In this document: one piece after another, positions 14,676 through 22,056 of the stretch
Layout: every line of letters starts with the position of its first letter
How positions within the stretch are numbered: the first letter of the stretch is position 1
Assembly (NCBI RefSeq): GCF_900635955.1
Contig: NZ_LR134201.1
Coordinates: forward strand, 2,232,001 to 2,296,000
DNA: 64,000 nucleotides
Origin: Cedecea lapagei
GTDB lineage: Bacteria > Pseudomonadota > Gammaproteobacteria > Enterobacterales > Enterobacteriaceae
Direction: 5' to 3'
Program-made: the position numbers and the translations under genes
Notes under the pieces: model-generated
Database searches by the model: none
What the model saw: only the letters and a program-made list of their open reading frames with translations
Told to the model about the DNA's origin: nothing

Positions 14676-16817
14676 TTACTGGAAGCTATAGCTGACGTTA
14701 ACGCCAACGCCGTAGTTACGGCCTGGCGCGGGCTCGAAATAGCGGCCATTGCCTTCGTTAACAATCACCGAGCCTACGTAATCGCGGTCGAGCAGATTAT
14801 CAACCCGTCCCCAGACGTCCAGCAGCCAGTTTTGCTGCACGTGGAGTTTGTAGCCGGTATTCATTCCCACAGTGGTGTAAGTCGGGGCTTTGGCGCTGTT
14901 CTGGTCGTTCGCCTGGATATCGCTCATATAGCGAACGTCTGCGCCCGCGTACCAGCCCTCTTCAGGGACATAGCCCAGGGAGGCATAGCCCATATTGCGG
15001 GCGATACCCGGCATTCGGTTGCCGTTGCAGTCGTTTATCCCGCAAACGTTGGTGCGGTAGGTGGCATCGAGGTACGTCCAGGCCATTTTCAACCGCCAGT
15101 CTGCGGCGAACTGCTGATCGAGAGAAAGCTCAAGTCCACGGCGGCGAGTTTCACCGGCATTTTTATAGGTCGTGCGCCCACCGCTGCTTTGATCGACCAC
15201 GATCTCGTTATCGGTGTCGGTCTGGAACAGGGCGGCGGTAAACAGGCCGTTGCCGATGCGGTTTTTACTGCCAACCTCAACCGTGGTGCTGGTAGAGGGC
15301 TGCAGAGCAAAGTTCAGCCCGGACGCGCCGTTGTCGCGGTAAGAAAGCTCGTTGATGGTTGGCGTTTCAAACCCACGGCCTGCGGAAGTGTAAACATTCC
15401 AGCCGTCATTAACGGCATATTTTAACGAGGCGGCAGGCAACCATTTGTGATAGCTGGCGTTGCCGCTGTCGTCGCCGTTTTTCCCCACGATGTAATAGTC
15501 GTTTGAATCAAAGTAGACCGAGCTGTAGCGCACGCCCGCATCCAGGCTGAGTTTATCGGTCAACTGCCACGTGGTTTGCAGGTACGGGTCGAGGTTCCAC
15601 ATCAGATTGCGTTCGTTGCGGCGCAGGTTGCCTTGCTCACCCAGCACCGTTGCGCCATTGACCGTCACAAAGTTCTCATAGCCTTTGCGCTTCTCGGTCA
15701 TCGTCTCGTAGTCGAGCCCGGTGGTGAAGCTGACAGGCACGCTGCCGAGCCCGCCGTTGTGGGTCCAGCGTGTATCAATACCCTGATAATGTCTCGCCAG
15801 CTGAATCACGCCGCCAGGATGGGTTGGGTTTTTCTGTACGACTGCCGGAATAGACTGGTACTGCGTCGTCTCACGCACGCCCGCGTACATCATTACGCTC
15901 AGATCATCGTGTTCGCTGAGCTGACGTTCATAGCGCAGGCCGCCCTGGGTTTGCTTCGTTGTTTTTCGCGTATTGTACTGATCTGCGCGAGGCGCCTGTT
16001 TTGGATTATCTCGCCATTCCTGCTCGGTAAGGCCGCCCGGATCGTTGGCGTCAATGTCTACGCTGTTGAACAGCAATGTCAGCTTGCTGACGTCATTCAG
16101 CCGCACGCCCAGCTTCGCGTTGCCGAGGTTTTTTTGCGAGCTGCTGTGGTCGCGATAGCCCTGAGTGGTGAAGCGAGAGGCGGAAACAGCATAGTCTACG
16201 TCACCGGCATGGGTACCGTCGCCGGTTGAACCGGTGGCTTTTACGCTGTTACGCCAGCTGCCAAAGCTGCCGTAATAGCTGCTGGCTTCCAGCGTTGGTG
16301 GCTGGCGGCCGGTCTCTGTTTTTACGTAAACCACGCCGCCGGACGAATTGCCATAGAGCGCGGAAAACGGCCCACGAAGTAACTCTACGCTGTCCACGCT
16401 GTTCAAATCGATATTTGAGGTTTGCCCCTGACCATCCGGCATCGTAGCCGGAATGCCGTCAACATACATGCGCACGCCGCGCACGCCATACATTGAGCGC
16501 GAACCAAAGCCACGCACCGAAAGCTGCAAGTCCTGGGCGTAGTTCTGGCGGTTCTGAATTTGTAAGCCAGGCACGCTGCCGAGATTTTCCGAAAGGTTTA
16601 TCCGGGGCGCGGCCTGGCGCAGGTCATCGCCGTAAACCACGCTAACCGCCGCCGGCGTATCCAGTTCAGAGACGGTTGTCGGTTTCGCGGTGATCAGCAG
16701 GGTGGTTTCGTCAGTTTGCTGTGTAGCGGCAGCCTGCGCAAAGCAGGGCGTCAAAGCCGGGATCAGGAGAAGGGCGGTTTTACCGCCGCGGAGTTTGTTT
16801 TTCGGAGTTGTTTTCAT
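14676..16817 (-). CDS. pqqU: TonB-dependent outer-membrane receptor for PQQ (PqqU/YncD)
   Basis: The 713-residue protein is a TonB-dependent receptor nearly collinear with E. coli PqqU/YncD (700 residues). It has a signal peptide ending QAAA, a TonB-box-like TLLITAKP, a plug domain (about 55-165, with SVRGFGSRSMYGVRGVRMYV and VELLRGPFSALYGNSSGG), and a 22-strand barrel ending in the outer-membrane signature NVSYSFQ. PqqU takes up the redox cofactor pyrroloquinoline quinone for periplasmic dehydrogenases. The synteny pqqU ... ansP matches E. coli, but a fasciclin/ECF operon stands where E. coli has yncE. A Fur-like sequence lies upstream. Confidence 0.94.
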   Translation of the reverse strand: MKTTPKNKLRGGKTALLLIPALTPCFAQAAATQQTDETTLLITAKPTTVSELDTPAAVSVVYGDDLRQAAPRINLSENLGSVPGLQIQNRQNYAQDLQLSVRGFGSRSMYGVRGVRMYVDGIPATMPDGQGQTSNIDLNSVDSVELLRGPFSALYGNSSGGVVYVKTETGRQPPTLEASSYYGSFGSWRNSVKATGSTGDGTHAGDVDYAVSASRFTTQGYRDHSSSQKNLGNAKLGVRLNDVSKLTLLFNSVDIDANDPGGLTEQEWRDNPKQAPRADQYNTRKTTKQTQGGLRYERQLSEHDDLSVMMYAGVRETTQYQSIPAVVQKNPTHPGGVIQLARHYQGIDTRWTHNGGLGSVPVSFTTGLDYETMTEKRKGYENFVTVNGATVLGEQGNLRRNERNLMWNLDPYLQTTWQLTDKLSLDAGVRYSSVYFDSNDYYIVGKNGDDSGNASYHKWLPAASLKYAVNDGWNVYTSAGRGFETPTINELSYRDNGASGLNFALQPSTSTTVEVGSKNRIGNGLFTAALFQTDTDNEIVVDQSSGGRTTYKNAGETRRRGLELSLDQQFAADWRLKMAWTYLDATYRTNVCGINDCNGNRMPGIARNMGYASLGYVPEEGWYAGADVRYMSDIQANDQNSAKAPTYTTVGMNTGYKLHVQQNWLLDVWGRVDNLLDRDYVGSVIVNEGNGRYFEPAPGRNYGVGVNVSYSFQ

Positions 16818-16884
16818 CAGGGGGTGTTTACGGCATGTGCCAATTGTCAGGATCGTGAAGTTTCTATGTTAGTTCCTGTGTTTA

Positions 16885-16903
16885 ATTTTTGAAAATCATT
16901 AAC
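16885..16903. promoter_or_regulatory. Weak Fur-box-like site between pqqU and the fasciclin operon
   Basis: The right part GAAAATCATTAAC matches 11 of 13 positions of the Fur consensus; the left third is poor (13 of 19 overall). It lies about 70 bases upstream of the pqqU start. Iron control of pqqU is plausible but not shown. Confidence 0.3.
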
Positions 16904-16968
16904 GCACGTAACGTTAACAATGGGTTGCGAGCGATGAAAGAAACGGCGAAATATTTTTTATTTTTACT

Positions 16969-16997
16969 GCATCCAGCGGCGCATCCTCAAACGTATA
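16969..16997 (+). promoter_or_regulatory. Candidate ECF-type promoter of the fasciclin operon
   Basis: GCATCC (16969-16974) and CGTATA (16992-16997) are spaced by 17 bases, about 48 bases before the fasciclin ATG. Mycobacterial SigK promoters have a CCATCC-type -35 and a -10 at similar spacing, which makes this a reasonable guess for the cognate sigma factor. A second GCATCC occurs at 16981. This is speculative. Confidence 0.3.
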
Positions 16998-17044
16998 TCA
17001 GGATGTGGGCAACTCTCTTGCTCCTTATCACTGAGGAATTCAAC

Positions 17045-17605
17045 ATGAACAAGTATTTTGCTTCTGCCGTGTGCGCATCTGCCTTTTTCAGTACGCTGAG
17101 CATTGCTGCGATGAATAACGACACCGTGATGGTAGGAGGGGCGGCGATGTTTCCCTCGAAAAATATCGTTGAGAACGCGGTGAATTCAAAAGACCACACC
17201 ACTCTGGTGGCGGCGGTTAAGGCGGCCGGCTTAGTGGATACGCTGCAAAGCAAAGGACCCTTCACCGTCTTTGCGCCGACCGATGCGGCTTTCGCAAAAC
17301 TGCCGGAAGGGACGGTAGGCAATCTGGTCAAGCCGGAAAATAAAGCCACGCTGACCAGCATTCTGACTTATCACGTCGTGGCGGGGAAATATGACATGAA
17401 GGCGCTGGAGAAAAAAATCCAGCAGGGTGGCGGTCGGGCGGAGCTAAAAACCGTAAACGGCCAGCCGCTGTGGATCATGGCCAACGGGCCACACAATATC
17501 CAGCTTAAAGATGGTAAGGGCAATATCGCCAATATCAGTACCTATGACGTCAACCAGAAAAATGGCGTTATTGACGTTATCGACACCGTACTGATGCCGA
17601 AGTGA
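17045..17605 (+). CDS. Secreted fasciclin (FAS1) domain protein
   Basis: From the ATG at 17045 (GAGGAA ribosome-binding site 5-8 bases upstream) the protein is 186 residues. A signal peptide (NKYFASAVCASAFFSTLSIAA) is followed by one FAS1 domain at about residues 48-185, with both family motifs: GPFTVFAPTDAAFAKLP and LTYHVVAGKY, then GNIANISTYDVNQKNGVIDVIDTVLMPK. FAS1 proteins mediate adhesion or ligand binding outside the membrane. The gene leads an operon with an ECF sigma factor (43-bp gap) and its anti-sigma factor. That trio parallels mycobacterial MPT70/MPT83 with SigK and RskA. The longer reading frame from 16889 adds residues that do not resemble the family. Confidence 0.9.
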   Translation: MNKYFASAVCASAFFSTLSIAAMNNDTVMVGGAAMFPSKNIVENAVNSKDHTTLVAAVKAAGLVDTLQSKGPFTVFAPTDAAFAKLPEGTVGNLVKPENKATLTSILTYHVVAGKYDMKALEKKIQQGGGRAELKTVNGQPLWIMANGPHNIQLKDGKGNIANISTYDVNQKNGVIDVIDTVLMPK

Positions 17606-17648
17606 GTGTCTATACTCGATTCAGGCCCGTTGGCTGGTCGAGAATATT

Positions 17649-18203
17649 ATGGATAAAGCTCTGGTAGAACAGCAGATAAAATTGATGCAGGCGGTTGCTG
17701 AAGGCGACCGCCGCGCATTTGAACAACTCTATCGTCTGACTTCGCCTCATCTGTTTGCCGTCGCGCTGCGCACCGTTCAGCGCCGGGCCTGGGCGGAGGA
17801 GATCCTGCATGATGCATTTCTTACGGTGTGGAACCGGGCCTCAGGCTACGATCCGGCATTAAGCGCTCCCGTGACCTGGCTGACCCATATTGTACGCAAT
17901 CGCTGCATTGACTGGCTGCGCAGCGGGCAATCCCGCGCCGCAAATCAGGAAGATGAGTTCAGCGACAACACCGTCGATATGGAAAGCGAAGAGGATAACG
18001 GCTGGTGTGACGAACAGCAGGCAAAGCGCCTGCGGGGTTGTCTTGACGGACTTAGCAGCGAACAGCGTCAAAGCGTGGTGCTGGCCTACTATCAGGGCAT
18101 GTCCCACGGGGATATCGCCGACTGGCTGCAGCAGCCGCTCGGCACGGTAAAAAGTTGGATCCGCAGGGCGCTGGATCACCTTAAGGATTGCGTCGGACTA
18201 TGA
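17649..18203 (+). CDS. ECF RNA polymerase sigma factor (SigK-like)
   Basis: The 184-residue protein has region sigma-2 at about 20-85 (DRRAFEQLYRLTSPHLFAVA, EILHDAFLTVWNRA, then APVTWLTHIVRNRCIDWLR) and region sigma-4 at about 128-178 (LSSEQRQSVVLAYYQGMSHGDIADWLQQPLGTVKSWIRRALDHLK). An acidic linker (EDEFSDNTVDMESEEDN) joins them. It lacks sigma-1 and sigma-3, as expected for ECF factors. It directs polymerase to a small regulon, probably including the adjacent fasciclin gene. The stop overlaps the anti-sigma ATG (ATGA), so the pair is translationally coupled at a fixed ratio. Confidence 0.93.
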   Translation: MDKALVEQQIKLMQAVAEGDRRAFEQLYRLTSPHLFAVALRTVQRRAWAEEILHDAFLTVWNRASGYDPALSAPVTWLTHIVRNRCIDWLRSGQSRAANQEDEFSDNTVDMESEEDNGWCDEQQAKRLRGCLDGLSSEQRQSVVLAYYQGMSHGDIADWLQQPLGTVKSWIRRALDHLKDCVGL

Positions 18204-18859
18204 ACAGCAGCCAACAACGTGATAACGCACTGGCCTCAGAATACGCGCTGGGTACGCTGCGCGGCGGTGCGCGTTTACGTTTTGAAAAGCGGCTCCAGGC
18301 TGAGCCGGAGCTTGCCGCGATGGTCGGCCGCTGGCAAACCCTGCTCGGCGGGCTGGACAGTCAGATCCAACCGCAGCAACCGCCGGAAACCGTCTGGAAG
18401 AAAATTCAGCTTAGCCTGCCGCCTGAGCGTCGCGCCGCAGTGCCTTCCCGCTGGCGCTGGAACTACCTCGGCTGGGCGCTCGCCGCCGGGCTTGCCGCCG
18501 TTGTGCTGGTGCCGCACTTCAGCACCAAAGCGCCGGAACTGATTCCGCTTATGGTGCTTAACGGCGGAAGCCAGCAGGGACAGTGGCTGGTCAGCGCCGA
18601 TAGCGACCGGAAAACTCTGCGTCTGACGCCGCTGCAGCTGGCTTCCGTCTCCGGCAGCAATAGCCTGCAGCTTTGGGCTATCCCGGTCGGCGCGAAACCA
18701 GTATCTCTCGGTCTGTTAGACAGCAAAGCGGTAACGCAGGTAAGTAACGAAAAAGTGACGCTGTCACGAGGAGTAACAATCGCCATCAGCCTTGAGCCGC
18801 AGGGCGGCTCGCCAACCGGACAGCCGACCGGGCCGGTGGTGTATAGCGGGGTGCTGTAG
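18200..18859 (+). CDS. Membrane-bound anti-sigma factor, RskA family
   Basis: The 219-residue protein starts at the ATG overlapping the sigma stop. The N-terminal cytoplasmic part (about 1-90) carries the anti-sigma segment ALASEYALGTLRGGARLRFEKRL, and ETVWKKIQLSLPPERRA follows. One transmembrane helix (LGWALAAGLAAVVLVPHF, about 93-112) leads to a periplasmic RskA domain (LQLWAIPVGAKPVSLGLLDS). It should hold the ECF factor at the membrane until an envelope signal triggers regulated proteolysis. The signal is unknown; for mycobacterial RskA redox and copper-related cues have been discussed. Confidence 0.9.
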   Translation: MNSSQQRDNALASEYALGTLRGGARLRFEKRLQAEPELAAMVGRWQTLLGGLDSQIQPQQPPETVWKKIQLSLPPERRAAVPSRWRWNYLGWALAAGLAAVVLVPHFSTKAPELIPLMVLNGGSQQGQWLVSADSDRKTLRLTPLQLASVSGSNSLQLWAIPVGAKPVSLGLLDSKAVTQVSNEKVTLSRGVTIAISLEPQGGSPTGQPTGPVVYSGVL

Positions 18860-18918
18860 GGGGAGGATTCCCTCTAAAGAGTTGAAGAACAGTAAGCGTA
18901 AGTGAGAAGGTTTTGATC

Positions 18919-18940
18919 CCCTCTCCCGGTGGGGAGAGGG
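18919..18940. repeat. REP-like CCCTCTCCC...GGGAGAGGG element
   Basis: CCCTCTCCC, loop GGTG and GGGAGAGGG form a perfect 9-bp stem, followed by TCAGGGTGAGGGG. Elements of this sequence type are dispersed between genes in many enterobacterial and pseudomonad genomes. It lies between the convergent anti-sigma gene and ansP and probably acts as a bidirectional transcript end. Confidence 0.6.
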
Positions 18941-18955
18941 TCAGGGTGAGGGGCA

Positions 18956-20404
18956 CTACTCGTGGTGATCGTGAACCTGTTGGGCCACTTCATGCACGCG
19001 TTTGCGCGCGCCAAACCAGCCCAGCGTCAGCAGAATCGCCAGCACCGGAATAGAGGCAATCGTGAACGTCCCGTTCGGGTAGTCCAGCGCCATCAGCACC
19101 AGCACACCAAGCAGGAACAGCAGCGTCAGCCAGGAGGTAAACGGCGCACCCGGCAGCTTGAAGCTCACGTCGTCCGCTTTCCCTTCTTTGATAGCCTTGC
19201 GCAGACGCATCTGGCACAGCACGATAAACGCCCAGGAGCTGATGATGCCCAGCGACGCCATATTCAGCACAATCTCAAACACCTGAGAAGGCACCAGATA
19301 GTTGAGGAATACGCCAAGCACATACACGCCGCTCGTAACCAGAATACCGGCATACGGCACCTGATTCTTGCTCATCCTGGACATGAACTGCGGCGCAGAC
19401 CCGCCCATCGACATTGAACGCAAAATACGTCCTGTAGAGTACAGACCGGAGTTGAGGCTGGAGAGCGCCGCGGTCAGCACAACGATGTTCATTACGTCGC
19501 CGATGTAAGGCACGCCAAGCTTCGAGAAGAAGGTAACAAACGGGCTTTGCCCCGCCTGATAGGCGTTCCACGGCAGCAGCAGCACTAACAGCACGACTGA
19601 GCCAACATAGAACAGGCCGATACGCCATATAACGCTGTTAATCGCCTTCGGCACCATGGTTTTAGGATCTTTACACTCCCCGGCCGCGGTGCCTACCAGT
19701 TCGATAGAAGCGAAGGCGAAGACCACGCCCTGAACCAGCACCAGGGCAGGCAGCAGGCCATGCGGGAAGAAACCGCCGTTATCGGTTATCAGATGGAAAC
19801 CAGTGGTGTGCCCGTCGATGGGTTTCCCGGTGCCGAGGAAAATGGTCCCGACAACCAGGAAGGCGACGATCGCCAGCACCTTAATCAGCGCAAACCAGAA
19901 CTCCATCTCGGCGAACCACTTCACGCCAACCATATTCATCGCCGCGACGACGGCCAGCGCGCCGAGGGCGAAGACCCACTGCGGAACGTCACCAAACGCG
20001 CCCCAATAGTGCATGTAGAGCGCAACGGCGGTGATATCAACGATACCGGTCATGGCCCAGTTGACGAAGTACATCCAGCCGCAAACGTAGGCGGCCTTCT
20101 CTCCGAGGAACTCACGGGTGTAGGAAACGAAACTGCCGCTTGAGGGGCGATGGATAACCAGCTCGCCCAAAGCGCGAAGGATAAAGAAAGAGAAAATACC
20201 GCAAACCAGATAGATTAATGCCAGCGCCGGGCCAGCGGCCTGCAGGCGAGCTCCGGCGCCGAGGAACAGGCCGGTGCCGATGGCTCCGCCGATGGCAATC
20301 ATCTGCACATGTCGGTTGCCCATTGCCTGGCGATACCCCGAATCCTGAGAATTCAACCAGCGCCGTCTGGCGGCGCGGTGTTCCGCTTCAGTCTTTGTTT
20401 TCAT
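18956..20404 (-). CDS. ansP: L-asparagine permease (AnsP)
   Basis: The 482-residue amino-acid/polyamine/organocation (APC) transporter has 12 predicted transmembrane segments. The consensus amino-acid binding loop GNRHVQMIAIGGAIGTGLFL is at about 29-48, and ELGEL-like ALGELVIHRPSSGSFVSY near 95. It is almost collinear with E. coli AnsP (499 residues), differing mainly by a shorter C-terminal tail ending HDHHE instead of the acidic E. coli extension. It imports L-asparagine with proton co-transport at the inner membrane. It is convergent with the sigma/anti-sigma operon, and gene order relative to pqqU matches E. coli. Confidence 0.93.
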   Translation of the reverse strand: MKTKTEAEHRAARRRWLNSQDSGYRQAMGNRHVQMIAIGGAIGTGLFLGAGARLQAAGPALALIYLVCGIFSFFILRALGELVIHRPSSGSFVSYTREFLGEKAAYVCGWMYFVNWAMTGIVDITAVALYMHYWGAFGDVPQWVFALGALAVVAAMNMVGVKWFAEMEFWFALIKVLAIVAFLVVGTIFLGTGKPIDGHTTGFHLITDNGGFFPHGLLPALVLVQGVVFAFASIELVGTAAGECKDPKTMVPKAINSVIWRIGLFYVGSVVLLVLLLPWNAYQAGQSPFVTFFSKLGVPYIGDVMNIVVLTAALSSLNSGLYSTGRILRSMSMGGSAPQFMSRMSKNQVPYAGILVTSGVYVLGVFLNYLVPSQVFEIVLNMASLGIISSWAFIVLCQMRLRKAIKEGKADDVSFKLPGAPFTSWLTLLFLLGVLVLMALDYPNGTFTIASIPVLAILLTLGWFGARKRVHEVAQQVHDHHE

Positions 20405-20868
20405 TGATATTCCTGTCTGCCTTTGAGTTAAAAAGCGCCGTCCTTTTCCGCCCGTTAATTCTGGCTGCGGGGGCCGTGAAAAAGAGGGCGAGGAATCCTG
20501 GCAGAAAATGGAATGAGAAGCAAAATTACAAACTTGTCATTTTAGTGGCGGCGTTCTCCAGGTGTGACGGGGATAACATTCCTGACAGAACAGGACGCTG
20601 AGATGCGCTGCATCATGAACATAAAATGGTCAAAAAAACGGCGCTGCCTTCACGCCTTGCTGGCGCGATGATAGCGGGTACAGAAGCGAAAAATGGCGGG
20701 CTACAGGAACAAAATCATGCAGTATGAGTCTCAGTCACGTAAACGGGTCGCCCTTGTCCTTTTCAGGATAAAATCTGAACAGATGCGCCGTGTTTAGCTC
20801 CAGTAGAGACTGGGGCGTTCACTATGAAAACCTGGATTGCCGCTTCATCGTTATGGAAAACCTGCACA
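20405..20868. other. Divergent intergenic region between ansP and the macAB operon
   Basis: This 464-bp gap holds the promoters of two divergent units. I see no convincing coding sequence, RNA gene or strong operator in it. The first 15 codons upstream of the chosen macA start (20824-20868) could be translated from an alternative ATG. Confidence 0.5.
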
Positions 20869-22056
20869 ATGCTAACGAAATACCTCTCTCGCCGCGTCAT
20901 AGCCCTCGCCGTGACGCTGCTGCTGGCGCTTGCCATCGCGTTGCTTTACTTCCTCAGAAGTCCTGATGTGCCCGACTATGTCACAGCTCCCGTGCGCAAG
21001 GGCGATATAGAAAATGCTGTTCTGGCCACCGGCCGCATCGACGCGATTGAACGCGTTAACGTCGGGGCTCAGGTCTCGGGTCAGGTGAAATCACTGAAGG
21101 TGAAGCTGGGGGACCACGTGACCAAAGGGCAGTCGATCGCCGACATCGACGACGTGCCGCAGCGTAACGATCTGCGTAACGCCGAGGCCGCGCTCAATGT
21201 GGTAAAAGCCGATCTGCAGGCCAAGCAAGCGCTCCTTAAGCAGGCCGAACTGCGATTTAAGCGCCAGCGCCAGATGCTTAGTGAAGATGCCAGCTCGCGA
21301 GAAGACTTTGAGTCCGCAGAGGCTACGCTCTCCACCACGCGTGCGGAACTGCTATCGCTGAATGCACGCCTGGTCCAGGCGCAGATAGAAGTGGATAAGA
21401 AAAAGGTCGATCTTGGCTATACGCGAGTTGTTGCGCCGATGGATGGCATTGTGATTGCCGTTGTCACGCAGCAGGGGCAGACCGTTAACTCCAGTCAGAG
21501 CGCACCTACCATCATCAAGCTGGCTCGTCTCGACGTGATGACCATCAAAGCGCAGATCTCCGAGGCTGACATCACCCGGATTTCACCAGGACAAAAAGCC
21601 CGCTTTACTATTTTTTCCGAGCCGGATAAACACTATGACGCAACGCTGCGTACCGTTGAGCTGGCGCCGGAGTCGGTGATGAAAGATGACGCTCTCGCCA
21701 GCAGCAGCTCGGCCTCGGGCTCCGGGACTTCAAATGCCTCCGTCTACTACAACGCGCTGCTGGACGTTCCTAACCCAGAAAACCACCTTCGCATTGCGAT
21801 GACCGCCCAGGTCACGCTGCTATCCGGAGAGGCCAAAGATACGCTGCTGGTGCCAATCCAGGCCGTGCGCAAGGCCGCGGGGAATAAGCAGGAGGTACAG
21901 GTGCTGGCGGCGAACGGCAAGCTGGAAACCCGCGAGGTGAAAACCGGCATTACCAACAGCGTGGACATTCAGATCCTCGAGGGCTTAAACGTCGGGGAAA
22001 AAGTAGTGCTGTCGCAGCCGGGTGAGAAAGCGCCCGGGGAAGGGTTTGTGCTGTGA
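20869..22056 (+). CDS. macA: MacA-like periplasmic adaptor (membrane fusion protein)
   Basis: From the ATG at 20869 the protein is 395 residues (E. coli MacA has 371). An N-terminal membrane anchor (RRVIALAVTLLLALAIALLYFL) precedes a lipoyl-type half-motif (VLATGRIDAIERVNVGAQVSGQVKSL), a coiled-coil hairpin at about 100-190, a second lipoyl half (LGYTRVVAPMDGIVIAVVTQQGQTV), a beta-barrel and a membrane-proximal domain. A Ser/Gly-rich insert ASSSSASGSGTSNAS near 290 is unusual for MacA. It links the MacB ATPase to the outer-membrane channel. An in-frame ATG at 20824 would add 15 residues before the anchor; both have only modest ribosome-binding sites. Confidence 0.88.
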   Translation: MLTKYLSRRVIALAVTLLLALAIALLYFLRSPDVPDYVTAPVRKGDIENAVLATGRIDAIERVNVGAQVSGQVKSLKVKLGDHVTKGQSIADIDDVPQRNDLRNAEAALNVVKADLQAKQALLKQAELRFKRQRQMLSEDASSREDFESAEATLSTTRAELLSLNARLVQAQIEVDKKKVDLGYTRVVAPMDGIVIAVVTQQGQTVNSSQSAPTIIKLARLDVMTIKAQISEADITRISPGQKARFTIFSEPDKHYDATLRTVELAPESVMKDDALASSSSASGSGTSNASVYYNALLDVPNPENHLRIAMTAQVTLLSGEAKDTLLVPIQAVRKAAGNKQEVQVLAANGKLETREVKTGITNSVDIQILEGLNVGEKVVLSQPGEKAPGEGFVL

